8,568 nucleotides of DNA, from the NCBI GenBank assembly GCA_030683195.1, contig JAUXQA010000467.1:1-8568 (forward strand), in the 5' to 3' direction. Positions within the stretch are counted from its first letter, which is position 1. Each line of letters opens with the position of its first letter. This stretch comes from Rhodoferax sp. Its GTDB lineage: Bacteria; Pseudomonadota; Gammaproteobacteria; Burkholderiales; Burkholderiaceae_C. A program made the translations under genes and the position numbers. Under the pieces are notes generated by a model. It was not told where the DNA came from. It worked only from the letters and a program-made list of their open reading frames with translations, and searched no databases. This document shows positions 5,725-8,568 of this stretch, in pieces.

Positions 5725-5790
5725 CTCGTCGTGTGGGTTCTTTGTGCCAACGCCCAAGTCAGTTTTCTGATGCCAGCTGAAGGGCTGCTT

Positions 5791-7239
5791 TCATTCGACC
5801 TTCGAAATCGTGGTCTGTGCAGGTGCTGTCCCACCCCCCAGCGTCTTGAACAAGACCACCTGATTCTGCAAATAAGCCAGCCGGGTTTGCACCAGGGCCT
5901 GCTGCACGCCAAACAGCGATCGCTGCGCATCGAGTGATTCCAGCTGGCTCGCAGCGCCATTTTCCAGTCGCAGGTTGGTCAGACGCAAGCGGGTGGATTC
6001 GCTCTGAAGCTGGCGTTCTGTGGCTTGCAGTTGGCGCGCGAGGGTGTCGCGCCCGGCCAGAGCGTCAGCTACTTCGCGAAAGGCGCTTTGAATGGCTTTC
6101 TCGTATTGGGCAACCGCAATGGAGCGCCCCGCTGTGGATGAATCCAGCCCCGCCTGGTTGCGCCCGGCGTCAAAGATCGGGAGCAGCAACTGCGGCGCCA
6201 GGGTAAAGCCCCAGGAGCCGCTTTTGAGCAAGCCGTTCAGGGCGCTGCTGGCGGAGCCCACGCCGGCTGTGAGCGAGATGCGCGGAAAAAAGGCTGCGCG
6301 GGCTGCGCCGATGTTGGCGTTGGCGGCAATCAATTGCTGCTCCGCTTGCCGGATGTCGGGGCGGCGGGTCAGCAGGTCGGACGGCAGGCCACTGGGCAGC
6401 TCTGGCAAGTGCAGTGTGCTCAAGCTTGGCGTGGTCAGGCGGGCCAGTGCCTCGGGCGGCAAGGCTTGTCCCAGTAAAAGCGCCAAGGCGTTTTCATCCA
6501 GCGCGCGCTGGCGCTGTTGTTGGGCCAGCGTGACGCGGGCAGCCTCCACCAGCGACTGCGACAGGCGCAGGTCCAGCTCGGACGAGGCGCCGTTGTCAAA
6601 GCGCAATTGCACTAGTTTGAACGATGACTCGCGGGTGTCCAGCGTCTGGCGGGTCAGTGCCAGCAGCTCTTCGTCGGCCAGCAGGCCCAGCCAGGTTTGA
6701 GCCACGGTAGCCATCAGGCTGATCTGGGCGGTGTTGCTGCCCTCGGTGGTGGCCAGGTACTGGGCCAGGGCCTGTTCCTTGAGGCTGGCGACACGGCCGA
6801 AGAAGTCAATCTCATAGGCCGTGACCAGCAAGCCTGCCGTGTAGGCGCTGCTGATACCGCCCGAGCTGGTAGGTGTGCGCGAGCCGGTGGCGGCGGCGTT
6901 GACGCTAGGGAACTGGTCTGCGCGTTTGATGCCCAGTTGCGCACGCGCTTGCTCGATGTTGAGTACCGCTACGCGCAGGTCGCGGTTGTTGAGCAAGGCG
7001 ATGTCGATGAGTGACTTGAGCGTGGGGTCAGCAAAGAAGTCTTGCCACGCTACCTCGGCCGCCGGTGAGCTGGCGCTGCGCGGGGTGACGCCCGGCCAGT
7101 CGATGGCAATAGGGGCCGTCGGGCGTTCGTAGGTTGGCATCATCGAGCAGCCGGCCAGGGTGGCCGCCGCCGCCAGGGCGGGCAGGGTACGCTTGAAAAA
7201 CAGCATGGTGACGCTCGGTTGGGTTGAGTTCTTAGTCAT
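5791..7239 (-). CDS. RND efflux outer-membrane channel lipoprotein (OprM/NodT family)
   Basis: The 482-residue product is an outer-membrane factor that forms the trimeric exit channel of a tripartite efflux pump. A signal peptide ends in lipobox LAGC, with the lipidated Cys at residue 31, followed by the typical SMMPTYERPTAPI. Two OEP repeats follow, with family blocks such as VAWQDFFADPTLKSLIDIAL, NRDLRVAVLNIEQARAQLGI, YEIDFFGRVASLKEQALAQY, LLTRRPDIRQAEQQLIAANA and the C-terminal repeat with LPIFDAGRN and LENGAASQLESLDAQRSLF. Length is normal for the family (about 460-500). I chose the ATG at 7239-7237, 7 bases after the stop of the pump gene, which suggests coupling; a second ATG at 7206 would still keep the lipobox, and no strong ribosome-binding site separates the two. 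It forms an operon with the upstream RND gene. The substrate cannot be predicted. Confidence 0.93.
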   Translation of the reverse strand: MTKNSTQPSVTMLFFKRTLPALAAAATLAGCSMMPTYERPTAPIAIDWPGVTPRSASSPAAEVAWQDFFADPTLKSLIDIALLNNRDLRVAVLNIEQARAQLGIKRADQFPSVNAAATGSRTPTSSGGISSAYTAGLLVTAYEIDFFGRVASLKEQALAQYLATTEGSNTAQISLMATVAQTWLGLLADEELLALTRQTLDTRESSFKLVQLRFDNGASSELDLRLSQSLVEAARVTLAQQQRQRALDENALALLLGQALPPEALARLTTPSLSTLHLPELPSGLPSDLLTRRPDIRQAEQQLIAANANIGAARAAFFPRISLTAGVGSASSALNGLLKSGSWGFTLAPQLLLPIFDAGRNQAGLDSSTAGRSIAVAQYEKAIQSAFREVADALAGRDTLARQLQATERQLQSESTRLRLTNLRLENGAASQLESLDAQRSLFGVQQALVQTRLAYLQNQVVLFKTLGGGTAPAQTTISKVE

Positions 7240-7246
7240 GGGGGCG

Positions 7247-8568
7247 TCATCCAATATGTTCGGCTTGCGTCGCATGCAAGGCAGCTTGGCGTGCACTGTC
7301 CTTGAACAGCGTGCGCACCACCACAAAGAAGATGGGCACAAACACCACGGCCAGCACTGTGCCGGTCAAGATGCCGCCAATCACGCCGGTGCCAATGGCC
7401 CGCTGGCTGGCTGAGCCGGCGCCGGTGGCAATGGCCAGGGGGAGCACGCCCAATGTGAATGCCAGCGAAGTCATCACGATGGGCCTGAAGCGCAGGTGCG
7501 CTGCCTCCAGCGCCGAGGCCACCACGCTCTTGCCCTGGGCCTGCAGGTCCTTGGCAAACTCGATGATCAAAATGGCGTTCTTGGCCGATAGGCCGATGAT
7601 GGTGATCAAGCCCACCTGAAAGTACACGTCATTGGAGTAACCACGCAGCAGGGTCGAGAGCAGCACGCCCAACACGCCGAGCGGCACCACCAGCACCACC
7701 GACAGCGGGATGGTCCAGCTCTCATACAACGCCGCGAGACACAAAAACACCGAAAGAATCGCAAAGCCATACAAGATGATGGCTTGCGAGCCGGCCAGCT
7801 TTTCTTCACGGGACTGGCCTGTCCACTCAAAGCCGAAGCCCGGTGGCAATTGCGCGGCGAGTTGCTCCATCTCCGCGAGTGCGGCACCCGTGCTGAAGCC
7901 TGGCGCGGCACTGCCGCTGATGCGCATGGCGGGATAGCCGTTGTAACGCACGGTTTGCATCGCACCTGTCACCCAGCGGGTGGTGGTGAAGGCCGAGAGC
8001 GGCACGGCTTGGCCTTTGCTGTTGATCACGTTGAGTTTGAGGAGGTCGTCTGGTTGCATGCGCGCTGGTGCATCGGCTTGCACCACCACGCGCTGCAGGC
8101 GTCCGGCGTTGGGAAAGTCGTTGACATAGCTCGATCCCAAGGCCGTGCCGATGGCGCCGCTGATGGCGTCATAGCTCACGCCCAGAGAACTGGCCTTGTC
8201 GCGGTCGATGTCGAGCTGCAGTTGCGGTGCGTCTTCCAGTCCGTCAGGTCGCACCTGGGTCAGCACTTTGCTTTTGGCCGCCATGCCCAGCAGCTGGCCG
8301 CGCGCGGCCAGCAAGGCGTCGCGGCCCAGGCCGGCGCGGTCTTGCAGTCGCAAGCTGAAGCCCGACGAGGAGCCCAATTCGGGAATGGGCGGCGGGCTCA
8401 GCGGGAAGATGAAGGCATCGCGAATCCCCGCCAGACCGCCAAACGCGCGGCCTGCCAGCGCCTCGGCACTGCTGCCGGCGCCGCTGCGCTCAGCCCAGTC
8501 TTTGAGGGTGACAAACGCCAGCGCGGCGTTTTGGCCTTGACCCGAGAAGCTGAAGCCCAGCACGCTGA
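7247..8568 (-). CDS. RND (HAE1/AcrB-type) multidrug efflux pump inner-membrane subunit, C-terminal part
   Basis: The frame is open to the right window edge, and about 439 codons of an expected 1,030-1,060 are visible, so the start lies outside. This is the proton-driven pump of a tripartite system with the lipoprotein channel encoded just downstream and, presumably, a membrane-fusion protein upstream outside the window. AcrB-type blocks are clear: GFSFSGQGQNAALAFVTLKD, the docking/porter region with SSLGVSYDAISGAIGTALGS, FGFEWTGQSREEK leading into TM7, FLCLAALYESWTIPLSVVLV, and GLSAKNAILIIEFAKD, which holds the Lys equivalent to the proton-relay Lys940 of AcrB. The final helices follow (FRPIVMTSLAFTLGVLPLA, IGGILTGTVLAVVFVPIFF). 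No frameshift or stop interrupts it. The gene cannot be assigned to a specific pump such as acrB, mexB or ttgB from this part. Confidence 0.95.
   Translation of the reverse strand, partial: SVLGFSFSGQGQNAALAFVTLKDWAERSGAGSSAEALAGRAFGGLAGIRDAFIFPLSPPPIPELGSSSGFSLRLQDRAGLGRDALLAARGQLLGMAAKSKVLTQVRPDGLEDAPQLQLDIDRDKASSLGVSYDAISGAIGTALGSSYVNDFPNAGRLQRVVVQADAPARMQPDDLLKLNVINSKGQAVPLSAFTTTRWVTGAMQTVRYNGYPAMRISGSAAPGFSTGAALAEMEQLAAQLPPGFGFEWTGQSREEKLAGSQAIILYGFAILSVFLCLAALYESWTIPLSVVLVVPLGVLGVLLSTLLRGYSNDVYFQVGLITIIGLSAKNAILIIEFAKDLQAQGKSVVASALEAAHLRFRPIVMTSLAFTLGVLPLAIATGAGSASQRAIGTGVIGGILTGTVLAVVFVPIFFVVVRTLFKDSARQAALHATQAEHIG

Noticed and set aside
5698..5757. N-terminal extension of NasT by 20 residues from a TTG codon at 5757
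   Set aside because: The extension spans the perfect sigma-54 promoter, has no ribosome-binding site, and adds residues absent from the family; the ATG at 5697 fits the start of the receiver fold.
6092..6700. Plus-strand 202-codon frame antisense to the lipoprotein gene, and similar frames across 7160-8540
   Set aside because: These are shadow frames of GC-rich minus-strand genes with Ser/Arg/Ala-rich low-quality translations.
7240..7341. Longer start for the outer-membrane lipoprotein inside the pump gene
   Set aside because: It would place 34 extra residues before the signal peptide and overlap the RND gene's end. The ATG at 7239 gives a normal lipoprotein signal.

Overview
The window looks like a chromosomal segment from a betaproteobacterium, most likely a Comamonadaceae-type Burkholderiales (Rhodoferax/Polaromonas-like). 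That guess rests on moderately high GC, the style of the proteins and the RND efflux arrangement; no marker gene fixes the taxon.

Layout, left to right. (1) Positions 1-504, minus strand: the first 168 codons of a Tat-exported NrtA/CmpA-type nitrate-binding protein, whose operon continues leftwards out of the window. (2) Positions 505-1220: a long divergent control region. Reading leftwards it holds a candidate NtrC enhancer site, a consensus sigma-54 promoter, a two-hairpin RNA element with hexanucleotide loops of the kind bound by ANTAR-domain antiterminators, and a strong intrinsic terminator just before nrtA. Reading rightwards it holds a weaker sigma-54-like element and a terminator-like hairpin 22 bases before the next gene. 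(3) Positions 1221-4681, plus strand: a two-gene unit made of an NMT1/SsuA-like substrate-binding protein with an N-terminal membrane segment and a hybrid sensor histidine kinase (periplasmic domain, HAMP, PAS, HisKA, HATPase, receiver). (4) Positions 4682-5049: a non-coding convergent gap with a perfect 22-bp inverted repeat. (5) Positions 5050-5697, minus strand: a NasT/AmiR-family ANTAR antiterminator, preceded by a perfect sigma-54 -24/-12 element that falls 12 bases before its ATG. (6) Positions 5791-8568, minus strand: the outer-membrane lipoprotein and the C-terminal half of the inner-membrane pump of an RND multidrug efflux system.

How the parts fit. The nitrate half reads as an almost complete regulatory circuit in one window. 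Nitrogen limitation would act through NtrC and sigma-54 to start transcription of the nrtA operon. The leader terminator would stop it unless an ANTAR protein binds the two hairpins, and the likely ANTAR protein (NasT) is encoded about 4.5 kb away under its own sigma-54 promoter. The usual NasT partner, the nitrate-sensing protein NasS, is not visible. Instead, a ligand-binding protein plus hybrid kinase sits between nasT and nrtA. A link between that pair and nitrate control is inference only. The most notable points are the leader RNA, which includes a possible third hexaloop hairpin overlapping the terminator, the sigma-54 promoter abutting nasT, the attenuator-like hairpin before the binding-protein/kinase operon, and the large palindrome.
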